Assembly: GCF_046764005.1 (NCBI RefSeq)
Contig: NZ_JBKOFW010000008.1
Span: forward strand, 1 to 64,000
Source of the DNA: Oryzobacter faecalis
Lineage (GTDB): Bacteria; Actinomycetota; Actinomycetes; Actinomycetales; Dermatophilaceae
Direction of reading: 5' to 3'
Length of the DNA: 64,000 bases
Each line of letters starts with the position of its first letter. The first letter of the stretch is position 1. Below are positions 15,322 to 23,740 of the stretch, piece after piece. Made by a program: the position numbers and the translations under genes. Below the pieces are notes generated by a model. That model made no database searches, was not told the origin of the DNA, and saw nothing but the letters and a program-made list of their open reading frames with translations.

Positions 15322-16727
15322 GCCTCCACGCGCTGGGCGACCGCTGCCTTGACCGCCTCCGAGACGACGGTCGTGACGTCGGGGTGGAACACGCTCGGGA
15401 TGATGTAGGTCGCGTTGCGCTCGTCGTCCTTGACGACCCCGGCGAGGGCGTCGGCGGCGGCGAGCATGACGTCGAGCGTGATGTGCGCCACCCCGGAGTC
15501 GATGAGCCCGCGGAACACCCCGGGGAACACGAGGACGTTGTTGATCTGGTTCGCGAAGTCGGACCGGCCGGTCGCGACGACCGCCGCGTGCCGCGCGGCG
15601 ACGTCGGGGTCGATCTCGGGCGTCGGGTTCGCCATCGCGAAGACGACGCTGTCCGGCGCCATCGACGCCACGGCCTCCTCGCTGAGGATGTGCGGGGCCG
15701 AGACGCCGAGGAAGACGTCGGCGCCGACCATCGCCTCGGCCAGCGTGCCGCTGATGTCGTCGGGGTTGGTGTGCGCCGCGATCCACGCGTGGTTCGGGTG
15801 GTCGCCGGAGAGGACGTCGGCGCGGCCCCGGTGGACGATGCCGTCGACGTCGGTGACGACGACGTGCTGGGCGCCCGCGTGGAGGAAGAGCTTGAGGATG
15901 GCGGTGCCCGCGGCGCCGGCCCCGCTCATGACGAGGCGGACGTCCTCGAGACGCTTGCCGACGACCTTGAGGGCGTTGCGCAGGGCGGCGAGCGCGACGA
16001 TGGCCGTGCCGTGCTGGTCGTCGTGGAAGACCGGGATGTCGAGCTCCTCGCGCAGGCGGGCCTCGATCTCGAAGCACCGGGGTGCCGAGATGTCCTCGAG
16101 GTTGATGCCGGCGAAGACCGGGGAGATCGCCTTGACGGTGCGGATGATCTCCTCGGTGTCGGTGGTGTCGAGGCAGATCGGGAACGCGTCGATGTCGGCG
16201 AACCGCTTGAACAGCGCCGCCTTGCCCTCCATCACCGGGAGCGCCGCGAGCGGGCCGATGTCACCCAGGCCGAGCACCGCCGTCCCGTCCGTGACGACCG
16301 CGACGGTGTTGCGCTTGATCGTCAGCCGGCGGGCGTCCTCCGGGTTCTCCGCGATCGCCATGCAGACCCGCGCGACACCCGGCGTGTAGATGAGCGAGAG
16401 GTCGTCACGGGTGCGGATCGGCACCTTGGACTCGACGCGCAGCTTGCCGCCGAGGTGCATGAGGAAGGTGCGGTCCGAGACCCGGCCGATCTCGGCGCCC
16501 TCGACCTGGCGCATCGCCTCGACGATCTCGTTCGCGTGGTCGACGTCGCGGGTGAGCATCGTGAGGTCGATGCGGACCTTCGTCGCGCCGGAGGCGGTGA
16601 CGTCGAGCCCGGTGACGACTCCCCCGGCGGCCTCGATGACGCCCGTCAGCTCGCTCACCGCGGTCGCGCGCGCGGGGATGATGAGGCGGACGGTGACGGA
16701 GTTGGCGATCGACGGAGCGGACGGCAT
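15318..16727 (-). CDS. NAD-dependent malic enzyme with N-terminal ACT domain
   Basis: This 469-residue protein decarboxylates malate to pyruvate. Residues 10-85 form an ACT-like regulatory domain (VTVRLIIPARATAVSELTG). The malic core shows Y114 (IYTPGVARVC), K169 (MEGKAALF), metal ligands E211/D212 and D236/D237 (VFHDDQHGTAI) and the nucleotide-binding GAGAAG (269-274). The short form without a phosphotransacetylase tail is common in actinobacteria. With PPDK and pyruvate carboxylase elsewhere in the window it contributes to the pyruvate node. NAD rather than NADP preference is inferred. Confidence 0.93.
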   Translation of the reverse strand: MPSAPSIANSVTVRLIIPARATAVSELTGVIEAAGGVVTGLDVTASGATKVRIDLTMLTRDVDHANEIVEAMRQVEGAEIGRVSDRTFLMHLGGKLRVESKVPIRTRDDLSLIYTPGVARVCMAIAENPEDARRLTIKRNTVAVVTDGTAVLGLGDIGPLAALPVMEGKAALFKRFADIDAFPICLDTTDTEEIIRTVKAISPVFAGINLEDISAPRCFEIEARLREELDIPVFHDDQHGTAIVALAALRNALKVVGKRLEDVRLVMSGAGAAGTAILKLFLHAGAQHVVVTDVDGIVHRGRADVLSGDHPNHAWIAAHTNPDDISGTLAEAMVGADVFLGVSAPHILSEEAVASMAPDSVVFAMANPTPEIDPDVAARHAAVVATGRSDFANQINNVLVFPGVFRGLIDSGVAHITLDVMLAAADALAGVVKDDERNATYIIPSVFHPDVTTVVSEAVKAAVAQRVEA

Positions 16728-16828
16728 GGGGTCGATTCAACCGGCTACCGGCGCGTAGACCGAACCGGCGGCACCGCCGTGGACACCACCCCTGTGGCGC
16801 CGCGACGCGGGCCGCTACCGTGACGCGC

Positions 16829-17446
16829 ATGTCCGACCACGTGGAAGTCACCGGCGGTGGCGCCGCGAGTGCCGTGCCCGACGTCGTCGTCGTCGACGCC
16901 CGCATCCAGGCGCACGCGGACGACGTCGCGACGGCCCTCGCCGACGCCTCCGGGCGCGTCTCGCGGGCCCTGCAGGCGGCCGCCGACCACGGGGTCGCCG
17001 GCCACGACCGCAGCACCCGGGGCATCGGCGTCAACCCCCGGTGGGACCCGCAGGGACAGGGCGTCGTCGGCTACACCGCTTTCCAGGCGCTGCGCCTCGT
17101 CGTCCGCGACCGGGACCGCGTCGGCGACCTCCTCGGCGCCCTCGCCGGTGCCGCCGGTGACGCCTTCGGGCTCGACGGCGTCACCCTCGAGGTGTCCGAC
17201 CGCGGTCCGCTCCAGGTCCTCGCGCGCGAGGCGGCCTTCGAGGACGCCCGGGCCCGCGCGACCCAGTACGCCGAGCTCGCCGGACGCCGGCTGGGACCGG
17301 TGCTGCGGGTGCGCGAGGGCGGCGGCCTCGAGCCACCGGTCCCCCGCTTCGCCCGGGCCGCGCTGGACTCCACGGGCGGGATGCCCGTCGAGGCCGGCGA
17401 GTCGAGCGTGACCGCCTCGGTCACCGTCCGCTTCGGGCTGGCCTGA
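16829..17446 (+). CDS. SIMPL domain (DUF541) protein
   Basis: ATG 16829 gives 205 residues; TACCGT (16816-16821) lies seven bases before it, so the mRNA is probably leaderless. The SIMPL pattern is seen in the N-terminal VEVTGGGAASAVPDVVVVDA, in GVNPRWDPQGQGVVGYTAFQ and in the LAREAAFEDARARATQYAEL helix. No signal peptide is present, unlike many Gram-negative SIMPL proteins, so it is probably cytoplasmic. Function is unknown. It is followed one base later by the membrane-GNAT gene and probably shares its transcript. Confidence 0.82.
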   Translation: MSDHVEVTGGGAASAVPDVVVVDARIQAHADDVATALADASGRVSRALQAAADHGVAGHDRSTRGIGVNPRWDPQGQGVVGYTAFQALRLVVRDRDRVGDLLGALAGAAGDAFGLDGVTLEVSDRGPLQVLAREAAFEDARARATQYAELAGRRLGPVLRVREGGGLEPPVPRFARAALDSTGGMPVEAGESSVTASVTVRFGLA

Positions 17447-17447
17447 C

Positions 17448-18062
17448 ATGGGCTGGGTCGACGCCCTGGGCTGGTTCGGGTCGGCGCTGCTCGTCTTCTC
17501 CCTCCTCCAGGCCCGCATCCTGCGCCTGCGCGTCCTCAACACGGTCGCCTGCGTCATCCTCGTCGTCTTCAACGCGGTGCTCGACGTCTGGCCGATGGTC
17601 GCGATGAACGTCGTGCTCGCCGCCATCAACCTGTGGTTCATCGCGCGGATGCTCCGCGAGCGCGGCGACGAGCGGGCCTACACCGTGCTGCCGGTCGGCG
17701 CCGACGACGCCTACCTCCAGCACTTCCTCGGTGTCCACCGCGCCGACATCGCCCGGTTCTTCCCCGGGTTCTCGGGCGCGCAGGGCGCCGCACGCTCGGC
17801 CTACCTCGTCCAGCACGGCGACGAGACGGCCGGCGTCATCGTCGTCCACGACGCCGGCGACGGCACGGCCCAGGTCGACCTCGACTACGTGACGCCGCGG
17901 TTTCGCGACTTCGCTCCCGGGGAGTTCGTCTTCCGCCGCTCGGGCCTGTTCACCGACGCCGGCTTCCGACGCGTGGTCACCGCGCCCGGCATGGTCGCGC
18001 CCTACTACGACCGGCTGGGCTTCACCCGCACCGGCGACCACTTCACCCTCGAGCTGGCCTGA
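17448..18062 (+). CDS. Fusion of a YgjV-like three-helix membrane domain with a GNAT-like domain
   Basis: The 204-residue protein has three hydrophobic segments in its first 70 residues (GWFGSALLVFSLLQ, VACVILVVFNAVL, VAMNVVLAAINLWFIARM). Residues 75-204 resemble an N-acetyltransferase fold, with AGVIVVHDAG and the terminal YYDRLGFTRTGDHFTLEL strand-helix pattern typical of GNAT C-termini. The acetyl-CoA loop is not obvious. A membrane-anchored acetyltransferase is plausible but unproven. The gene directly follows the SIMPL gene. Confidence 0.65.
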   Translation: MGWVDALGWFGSALLVFSLLQARILRLRVLNTVACVILVVFNAVLDVWPMVAMNVVLAAINLWFIARMLRERGDERAYTVLPVGADDAYLQHFLGVHRADIARFFPGFSGAQGAARSAYLVQHGDETAGVIVVHDAGDGTAQVDLDYVTPRFRDFAPGEFVFRRSGLFTDAGFRRVVTAPGMVAPYYDRLGFTRTGDHFTLELA

Positions 18063-18117
18063 GCCACCCGGGCCCTCCCGGGGCCGAGGGCGGCCCCTCC
18101 CCACTCCTCCCGCAACG

Positions 18118-18134
18118 TACTACGCTACGTAGTA
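18118..18134. promoter_or_regulatory. Perfect inverted repeat upstream of ppdK, likely operator
   Basis: TACTACG and CGTAGTA flank a three-base centre (TACTACGCTACGTAGTA). The site lies 20 bases before the start codon and overlaps a possible -10, TAGTAT (18130-18135). Spacing and symmetry fit a dimeric repressor such as a TetR- or PadR-type protein. No such regulator gene is in the window, so the protein that binds is unknown. Confidence 0.6.
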
Positions 18135-18153
18135 TCCGCGTGAGGAGGCCCCG

Positions 18154-20898
18154 ATGACCCAGCTGGTGCACGACTTCGAGACCGGTGGGATGGAGCAGAA
18201 GGACCTGCTCGGCGGGAAGGGTGCCAACCTCGCGGAGATGACGCGGCTCGGGCTGCCCGTGCCGCCCGGCTTCACGATCACGACCGACGCCTGCCGCGCC
18301 TACCTGGCGACCGGATCGGTGCCGGACGGGCTCTTCGCCGAGGTCGACGCCCACCTCGCCCGCCTCGAGGAGCGAGTGGGGCGCCGGCTCGGCGACCCCG
18401 ACGACCCGCTGCTCGTCTCGGTGCGGTCCGGCGCGAAGTTCTCGATGCCCGGGATGATGGAGACCGTCCTCGACATCGGCCTCGGCGACGCCTCCGTCGA
18501 GGGCCTGGCGCGCCACACGGGCTCCCCGCGCTTCGCGTGGGACTCCTACCGGCGCCTCGTCCAGATGTACGGCAGGACCGTGCTCGGCGTCGAGGGCGAC
18601 CGGTTCGAGGACGCCATCGAGGCCGCCAAGCGCGCCAAGGGGGTCGCGGCCGACGTCGACCTCGACGCGGACGACCTGCGCAACCTCGTCGCCGGCTTCA
18701 GGGCCGTCGTCGAGGAGGACGCCGGACGCCCGTTCCCCCAGGACCCGCGCGAGCAGCTGCGCGGGGCCGTCGTCGCCGTCTTCGACTCGTGGAACTCCGA
18801 CCGTGCCGCCCTCTACCGACGCCGGGAGCGCATCCCCGCCGACCTCGGCACGGCGGTCAACGTCCAGGTGATGGTCTTCGGCAACCGCGGGCCGGACAGC
18901 GGGTCGGGCGTCGCGTTCACGCGTGACCCTGCCACCGGGGCGGCCGGCGGCTACGGCGACTACCTCGCCGACGCGCAGGGCGAGGACGTCGTCGCCGGGG
19001 TGCGCAACACGCTGTCCCTCGACGAGCTCGAGCGGCTCCACCCCGGCCCGCACGCCGAGCTGCTCGACATCATGCGGCGCCTCGAGTCGCACTACCGCGA
19101 CATGTGCGACATCGAGTTCACCGTCGAACAGGGTCGGCTGTGGATGCTCCAGACCCGCGTCGGCAAGCGCACGGCGGAGGCCGCGTTCCGCATCGCCACC
19201 GACCTCGTCGACGAGGGCGTCATCTCCGAGGAGGAGGCCCTCGGCCGCGTCACCGGCGACCAGCTCGCCCAGCTGATGTTCCCCCACTTCGACCTCCACG
19301 CCGACCGCACCCTCCTGGCCACCGGCATGAGCGCCTCACCCGGCGCGGCGGTCGGCGAGGCCGTGTTCGACTCCGGGACGGCGGTCTCGCGAGCGGCGGC
19401 GGGCCGCCCCGTCATCCTCGTGCGCCGGGAGACGACCCCCGACGACCTGCACGGGATGGTCGCCGCGGCCGGCATTCTCACGAGCCGGGGTGGCAAGACC
19501 TCGCACGCGGCCGTCGTCGCCCGCGGCATGGGGCGGACCTGCGTCTGCGGCGCCGAGACCCTCGAGGTCGACGTGCGCGCCCGCCGGTTCACGACCCACG
19601 ACGGGACGGTCATCGAGGAGGGCGACGTCCTCTCGATCGACGGCTCGACCGGCGAGGTGTTCGCGGGCGAGGTGCCGGTACGGCCCTCCCCCATCGTCCG
19701 CTGGTTCGAGGGGACGACAGCCGCCGAGGACGGCGGCCCCGTCGTCGCGGCGGTGGACCGGCTGATGCGGGTCGCCGACCGCCATCGCCGGATGTCGGTG
19801 CGCGCCAACGCCGACAACGCGGCCGACGCCGCGCGCGCTCGCCGGTTCGGCGCCGAGGGCATCGGGCTGTGTCGCACCGAGCACATGTTCCTCGGTGAGC
19901 GCCGAGAGCTCGTCGAGCGGCTCATCCTCACCGACACCCCGGAGGAGCGGCAGGAGGTGTTCGACGAGCTGCTCCCCCTCCAACGGGCCGACTTCGTCGA
20001 GATCCTCACGGCGATGGACGGCCTGCCCGTGACCGTGCGGCTGCTCGACCCACCGCTCCACGAGTTCCTCCCCGACCTCACCGACCTGTCGGTCAGGGTG
20101 GCCGTCGCCGAGGCCACCGGGCAGCCGCACGACAAGGAGTCGCGCCTCCTCCTCGCGGTGCAGCGGCTGCACGAGCAGAACCCGATGCTCGGCCTGCGCG
20201 GGGTGCGGCTCGGGATCGCCATCCCCGGCCTGTTCCAGATGCAGGCAAGGGCGATCCTCGAGGCGGCGGCGGTCGTCACCGGCCGCGGTGGGGCCGCCCT
20301 GCCCCAGATCATGGTCCCGCTCGTCGGGGCCGTCGAGGAGCTGCGCGCGATCCGCTCCGAGATCGACGCCGCCGCCCACGAGGCCCGGGTCGCGCACGGC
20401 GTCCACCTCGACCACCGCGTCGGGACCATGATCGAGCTCCCGCGGGCCGCCCTCACCGCCGGAGCCATCGCCGAGGCGGCGGACTTCTTCTCCTTCGGCA
20501 CCAACGACCTCACCCAGACGACGTGGGGCTTCTCGCGCGACGACGTCGAGTCGAGCTTCTTCTCGCGGTACATGGAGGCCGGCATCCTCGGGGTGTCGCC
20601 GTTCGAGACGATCGACCGCGACGGCGTCGGGCGCCTCGTGCGGATCGGGACCGAGGAGGGACGCCGCACCCGCCCGGACCTGGAGGTCGGCGTCTGCGGC
20701 GAGCACGGCGGGGACCCCGAGTCGGTCTGCTGGTTCGACGAGTGCGGCCTGGACTACGTCTCGTGCTCGCCGTTCCGGGTGCCCGTCGCGCGGCTGGAGG
20801 CCGGGCGCGCCACGGTGCTGCGGGAGCGGGCCGGTCGAGGCCGCGGGCGGACGCACGACGGCCCGGGCCTGCCTGAGGCAGGACCCGGGCCGTCGTGA
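18154..20898 (+). CDS. ppdK: Pyruvate, phosphate dikinase
   Basis: This 914-residue enzyme interconverts pyruvate, ATP and phosphate with PEP, AMP and pyrophosphate. The N-terminal ATP-grasp part has LLGGKGANLAEMTRLGLPVP and VSVRSGAKFSMPGMMETVL; the swivelling domain has the phospho-His motif GGKTSHAAVVARGMG (H451); the C-terminal PEP domain has FFSFGTNDLTQTTWGFSRDD and a reactive-loop CGEHGG. Length is normal. GAGGAGG precedes ATG 18154. The last 15 residues (THDGPGLPEAGPGPS) are encoded inside a terminator hairpin. No PPDK regulatory protein gene is visible. Confidence 0.96.
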   Translation: MTQLVHDFETGGMEQKDLLGGKGANLAEMTRLGLPVPPGFTITTDACRAYLATGSVPDGLFAEVDAHLARLEERVGRRLGDPDDPLLVSVRSGAKFSMPGMMETVLDIGLGDASVEGLARHTGSPRFAWDSYRRLVQMYGRTVLGVEGDRFEDAIEAAKRAKGVAADVDLDADDLRNLVAGFRAVVEEDAGRPFPQDPREQLRGAVVAVFDSWNSDRAALYRRRERIPADLGTAVNVQVMVFGNRGPDSGSGVAFTRDPATGAAGGYGDYLADAQGEDVVAGVRNTLSLDELERLHPGPHAELLDIMRRLESHYRDMCDIEFTVEQGRLWMLQTRVGKRTAEAAFRIATDLVDEGVISEEEALGRVTGDQLAQLMFPHFDLHADRTLLATGMSASPGAAVGEAVFDSGTAVSRAAAGRPVILVRRETTPDDLHGMVAAAGILTSRGGKTSHAAVVARGMGRTCVCGAETLEVDVRARRFTTHDGTVIEEGDVLSIDGSTGEVFAGEVPVRPSPIVRWFEGTTAAEDGGPVVAAVDRLMRVADRHRRMSVRANADNAADAARARRFGAEGIGLCRTEHMFLGERRELVERLILTDTPEERQEVFDELLPLQRADFVEILTAMDGLPVTVRLLDPPLHEFLPDLTDLSVRVAVAEATGQPHDKESRLLLAVQRLHEQNPMLGLRGVRLGIAIPGLFQMQARAILEAAAVVTGRGGAALPQIMVPLVGAVEELRAIRSEIDAAAHEARVAHGVHLDHRVGTMIELPRAALTAGAIAEAADFFSFGTNDLTQTTWGFSRDDVESSFFSRYMEAGILGVSPFETIDRDGVGRLVRIGTEEGRRTRPDLEVGVCGEHGGDPESVCWFDECGLDYVSCSPFRVPVARLEAGRATVLRERAGRGRGRTHDGPGLPEAGPGPS
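20854..20897. terminator. Bidirectional hairpin overlapping the 3' end of ppdK
   Basis: A perfect 14-base-pair stem (20854-20867 with 20884-20897) encloses a second six-base-pair stem (CCTGCC/GGCAGG) with a TGA loop. The structure contains the last codons and most of the stop codon of ppdK and lies 20 bases from the 3' end of the oppositely oriented tmRNA. It can serve both converging transcripts. Confidence 0.75.
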
Positions 20899-20916
20899 TC
20901 GTGGGGGTGAGTCCGT

Positions 20917-21283
20917 TGGTGGAGGTGGCGGGAATCGAACCCGCGTCCACTGACGGGAAACCAGGGCTTCTCCGGGTGCAGTGCGCTACGGATTTTCTCG
21001 GCCCCAGCGCTCGCGCGCACACGTCCGCTGACAGGCCCAGTCGAGTGAGAGTCCCGCGCCGTCCCCCGACATGACGACGCAGCAAGATCTCTGGATGACG
21101 CTGGCTACCGGGGCGAGATCAGACCCGGGCCAACGGACTTCGGGCTCGCTCAGGCGGCGAGGGCGAAGTCGGTGCGCTTGGAATCGGCACCTGTTGGTTT
21201 GCACGGAGCGTTGACGAGATGACCGTGCGTCCTCGACCCGCTTCCCCATGGTCAGCCGACCAATGTCGAAACCGATCACCCCC
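20917..21283 (-). ncRNA. ssrA: Transfer-messenger RNA (tmRNA)
   Basis: The 3' end reads GGTTCGATTCCCGCC then ACCTCCACCA, a T-arm and acceptor with encoded CCA. The 5' end GGGGGTGATCGGTTTCGACA pairs through GGGGGTG with CACCTCC to close the tRNA-like domain. Total length is about 367 bases, normal for the family; the 5' end could be 21284. Between the ends lies the tag reading frame. tmRNA, with SmpB, rescues ribosomes stalled on broken mRNA and adds a degradation tag. smpB lies about 10 kb away in this window. Confidence 0.95.
21150..21188 (-). other. tmRNA tag peptide reading frame (ADSKRTDFALAA)
   Basis: Twelve codons from GCC 21188 to GCC 21153 read ADSKRTDFALAA and end at TGA 21152-21150. 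The C-terminal ALAA is the protease recognition end. Mycobacterium tuberculosis has ADSHQRDYALAA, so the reading is in line with actinobacterial tags. The resume codon is taken to be GCC. Confidence 0.9.
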
Positions 21284-21422
21284 CTGAGGGGGCTCACTCC
21301 CACGCTGTTCAGTTGTGCTCACCGGCGGTTCCCGCGGACGAGTCCGTCGGCGCTGCCAGTATGCCCGTCAACGTCCAGGGGACCCAAACGGATTCCCGTT
21401 CGCGGCACCCCGGCCCGAATGC

Positions 21423-21452
21423 TTTACGCCCCGAACCGCAAAGGTCTAATCT
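21423..21452 (+). promoter_or_regulatory. Promoter of the ethanolamine-type permease
   Basis: TTTACG (21423-21428), an 18-base spacer and TAATCT (21447-21452) form a fair sigma-70-like promoter. The start codon at 21502 follows, with the TGAGGAG ribosome site between. Confidence 0.5.
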
Positions 21453-21501
21453 CAGGCCATTGTTCGAGGGTGCGACGCACCCCGGCCCCGTGAGGAGCAC
21501 G

Positions 21502-23079
21502 ATGAGCGAGTCCCGATCCGCCTCCCCCGCTGGACGCCGAGCCGCCGGCGTCAGCTACGAGCACGCCGACGCCAGCTACTTCGAGAAGCGCGGGCTCGCC
21601 CGCCACGCCGGCGCCTGGTCTCTCTGGGCCCTGGGCGTCGCGGCCGTCATCAGCGGCGACTTCAGTGGCTGGAACCTGGGCATCGGCGAGGCCGGCTGGG
21701 GCGGCATGTTCGTCGCCACGGTCGTCATCGGCCTCATGTACCTGCTGATGATCTACAGCATCGCCGAGATGTCCGCGCTCATGCCCCACACCGGTGGGGC
21801 CTACTCCTTCGCCCGATCGGCGATGGGCCCGTGGGGCGGGTACGTCACCGGACTCGCCGAGACGATCGAGTACGTCATCACGACGGCCGTCGTCGGGACG
21901 TTCGCCGGCCTGTACGCCGACGCCATCACCGACGACCTGTTCGGCTTCACGATGCCGCTGTGGTTGTGGGTCGTCGTCTTCTACGTGATCTTCGTCGGCC
22001 TGAACTCCGCCGGGGCCGCGGCCTCGTTCCGGTTCGCGGTGGCCATCGCCGTGATCTCGCTCGCGGTCCTCGGCGTCTTCTTCGTCCTCGCGATCTTCTC
22101 CGGCCGCTTCTCGTGGGACAACCTGTGGAACATCGCCCCCGAGGGCGGCAACAGCACCTTCCTGCCGTTCGGGATCGGCGGCGTGCTCGCCGCGCTGCCG
22201 TTCGCCATCTGGTTCTTCCTCGGCATCGAGGAGCTGCCGCTCGCCGCCGAGGAGACGCACACCCCGCAGGAGGACATCCCGCGGGGCTCGCTCATGGGCA
22301 TGTGGACCCTGCTCGTCACCGCGTTCCTCGTGCTCGTCCTCAACCCCGGCGTCATCGGTGCGGAGGAGATCTCCGACAGCGGCGAGCCCATCCTCGACGG
22401 CTTCCGCGCGATCTTCCCGAACAGCAGCATCGCCTCGCTGCTGGCCCTCTTCGCGCTCGCCGGACTCGTGGCCTCGTTCCAGGGCATCATGTTCGCCGCC
22501 GGGCGGAACATGTACTCCCTGTCCCGCGCCGGGTACTACCCGAAGGTCCTCTCGCTCACGGGGAGCCGGAAGGTGCCGTGGGTCGCGCTGCTCACGAGCG
22601 CGGTCATCGGGGTGGTGCTCGTGTTCGGTCTGGGAGCCATCCGCAACGAGCCCGGCGAGTCCGCGACGGACGCCTCGGTCGTCGTCGCCGGACAGCTGCT
22701 CAACGTCGCGGTCTTCGGGGCCGTCATCGCCTACGTGCTGCAGATGGTGGCCTTCCTCATGCTGCGGCGGAAGTACGCCGACGTCACCCGCCCCTACCGC
22801 AGCCCGGTGGGCGTCGGCGGCGCCGTCGTGGCCGCGGTCATCTCCGCGCTCACCCTCCTCATCCTCCCGTTCAACGAGGCCTACCGGTCGGTGGTCGTCG
22901 GCGTCGCCATCTTCTTCGCCATCGGCCTGCTGTACTTCGCGCTCTACGGGCGGCACCGCCTGGTGTTCTCACCCGAGGAGGAGTTCGCGATGACGCACGG
23001 CCTGCACGGGCACCCGGAGTCCGAGGGGTACGACGCGACCGAGCGCCTCGCCGAGCGCGGCGAGGACCGGGCGCCGTAG
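21502..23079 (+). CDS. APC-superfamily permease, ethanolamine permease type
   Basis: ATG 21502 is preceded by TGAGGAG and gives 525 residues. About twelve hydrophobic segments are visible. Family marks include VAAVISGDFSGWNLGIGEAGWGG in helix 1 (given here only in part: ISGDFSGWN), MPHTGGAYSFARSAMGPWGG and WFFLGIEELPLAAEETHTP, all typical of Eat-type ethanolamine/amino acid transporters. The C-terminus is polar (EEEFAMTHGLHGH). No ethanolamine ammonia-lyase gene is present here, so the substrate is assigned by similarity only. Confidence 0.85.
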   Translation: MSESRSASPAGRRAAGVSYEHADASYFEKRGLARHAGAWSLWALGVAAVISGDFSGWNLGIGEAGWGGMFVATVVIGLMYLLMIYSIAEMSALMPHTGGAYSFARSAMGPWGGYVTGLAETIEYVITTAVVGTFAGLYADAITDDLFGFTMPLWLWVVVFYVIFVGLNSAGAAASFRFAVAIAVISLAVLGVFFVLAIFSGRFSWDNLWNIAPEGGNSTFLPFGIGGVLAALPFAIWFFLGIEELPLAAEETHTPQEDIPRGSLMGMWTLLVTAFLVLVLNPGVIGAEEISDSGEPILDGFRAIFPNSSIASLLALFALAGLVASFQGIMFAAGRNMYSLSRAGYYPKVLSLTGSRKVPWVALLTSAVIGVVLVFGLGAIRNEPGESATDASVVVAGQLLNVAVFGAVIAYVLQMVAFLMLRRKYADVTRPYRSPVGVGGAVVAAVISALTLLILPFNEAYRSVVVGVAIFFAIGLLYFALYGRHRLVFSPEEEFAMTHGLHGHPESEGYDATERLAERGEDRAP

Positions 23080-23104
23080 CACCCGGCATCGGGACGGCCC
23101 GGAC

Positions 23105-23740
23105 TCAGCCGACGAGCCCGGAGCGGTAGGCGGCCACCACGGCCTGGAGGCGGTCACGAACGCCGAGCTTCATGAGGATGCGGGCGACGTGGGTCTTCAC
23201 GGTGCCCTCGACGATGAACAGGGCGGTGGCGATCTCCGCGTTCGAGCACCCCTCCGCCATCAGCCCGAGGACCTCGCGCTCGCGGGCCGTCAGGTCGGCC
23301 ACGGGGCCCGGTGACGAGGGCGCCGGGCGGGCAGCGAGCTCGACGGCGACCCGCCGGGCCACCGACCGGGCGAGGACGGCGTCACCAGCGGCCGCGGCGC
23401 GCACGGCCCCGACGAGGCGCTCGGCCGGGGCGTCCTTGAGGAGGAAGCCCGCGGCCCCCCGGGCGAGCGCCTCGCGGACGTTGGCGTCGGTGTCGAAGGT
23501 CGTGAGGACGACGACCGCCGACCGCGAGCCGGCGAGGGCACGGAGCACGCCGAGACCGTCGAGCACGGGCATGCGGAGGTCGAGGAGGACGACGTCGGGG
23601 TCCGTGGACCGCACCAGGTCGAGGGCACGGCCCCCGTCGGCCGCCTCGCCGACGACCTGCACGTCGGCCTCGCCGGCGAGGATGAGGCGCAGACCGGTGC
23701 GGACGAGCTCCTCGTCGTCGACGAGCAGCACGCGGATCAT
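23105..23740 (-). CDS. NarL/FixJ-type response regulator
   Basis: The 211-residue protein has a receiver domain with acidic pocket DD (8-9), phosphoacceptor D54 (VVLLDLRMP) and K-containing LLKDAP. A LuxR-type helix-turn-helix follows (LTAREREVLGLMAEGCSNAEIA then VEGTVKTHVARIL). Its ATG overlaps the stop of the upstream kinase gene (ATGA), so the pair is co-translated as a two-component system. The regulon is unknown; the nearest candidate is the divergent membrane protein beyond the kinase. Confidence 0.95.
   Translation of the reverse strand: MIRVLLVDDEELVRTGLRLILAGEADVQVVGEAADGGRALDLVRSTDPDVVLLDLRMPVLDGLGVLRALAGSRSAVVVLTTFDTDANVREALARGAAGFLLKDAPAERLVGAVRAAAAGDAVLARSVARRVAVELAARPAPSSPGPVADLTAREREVLGLMAEGCSNAEIATALFIVEGTVKTHVARILMKLGVRDRLQAVVAAYRSGLVG

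Noticed and set aside
20917..20960. T-arm and acceptor-like sequence that looks like the 3' half of a tRNA
   Set aside because: No anticodon arm is present at normal distance. The matching 5' end and the tag frame show it is the tmRNA. No integrase gene is nearby, so it is not treated as an attachment site.
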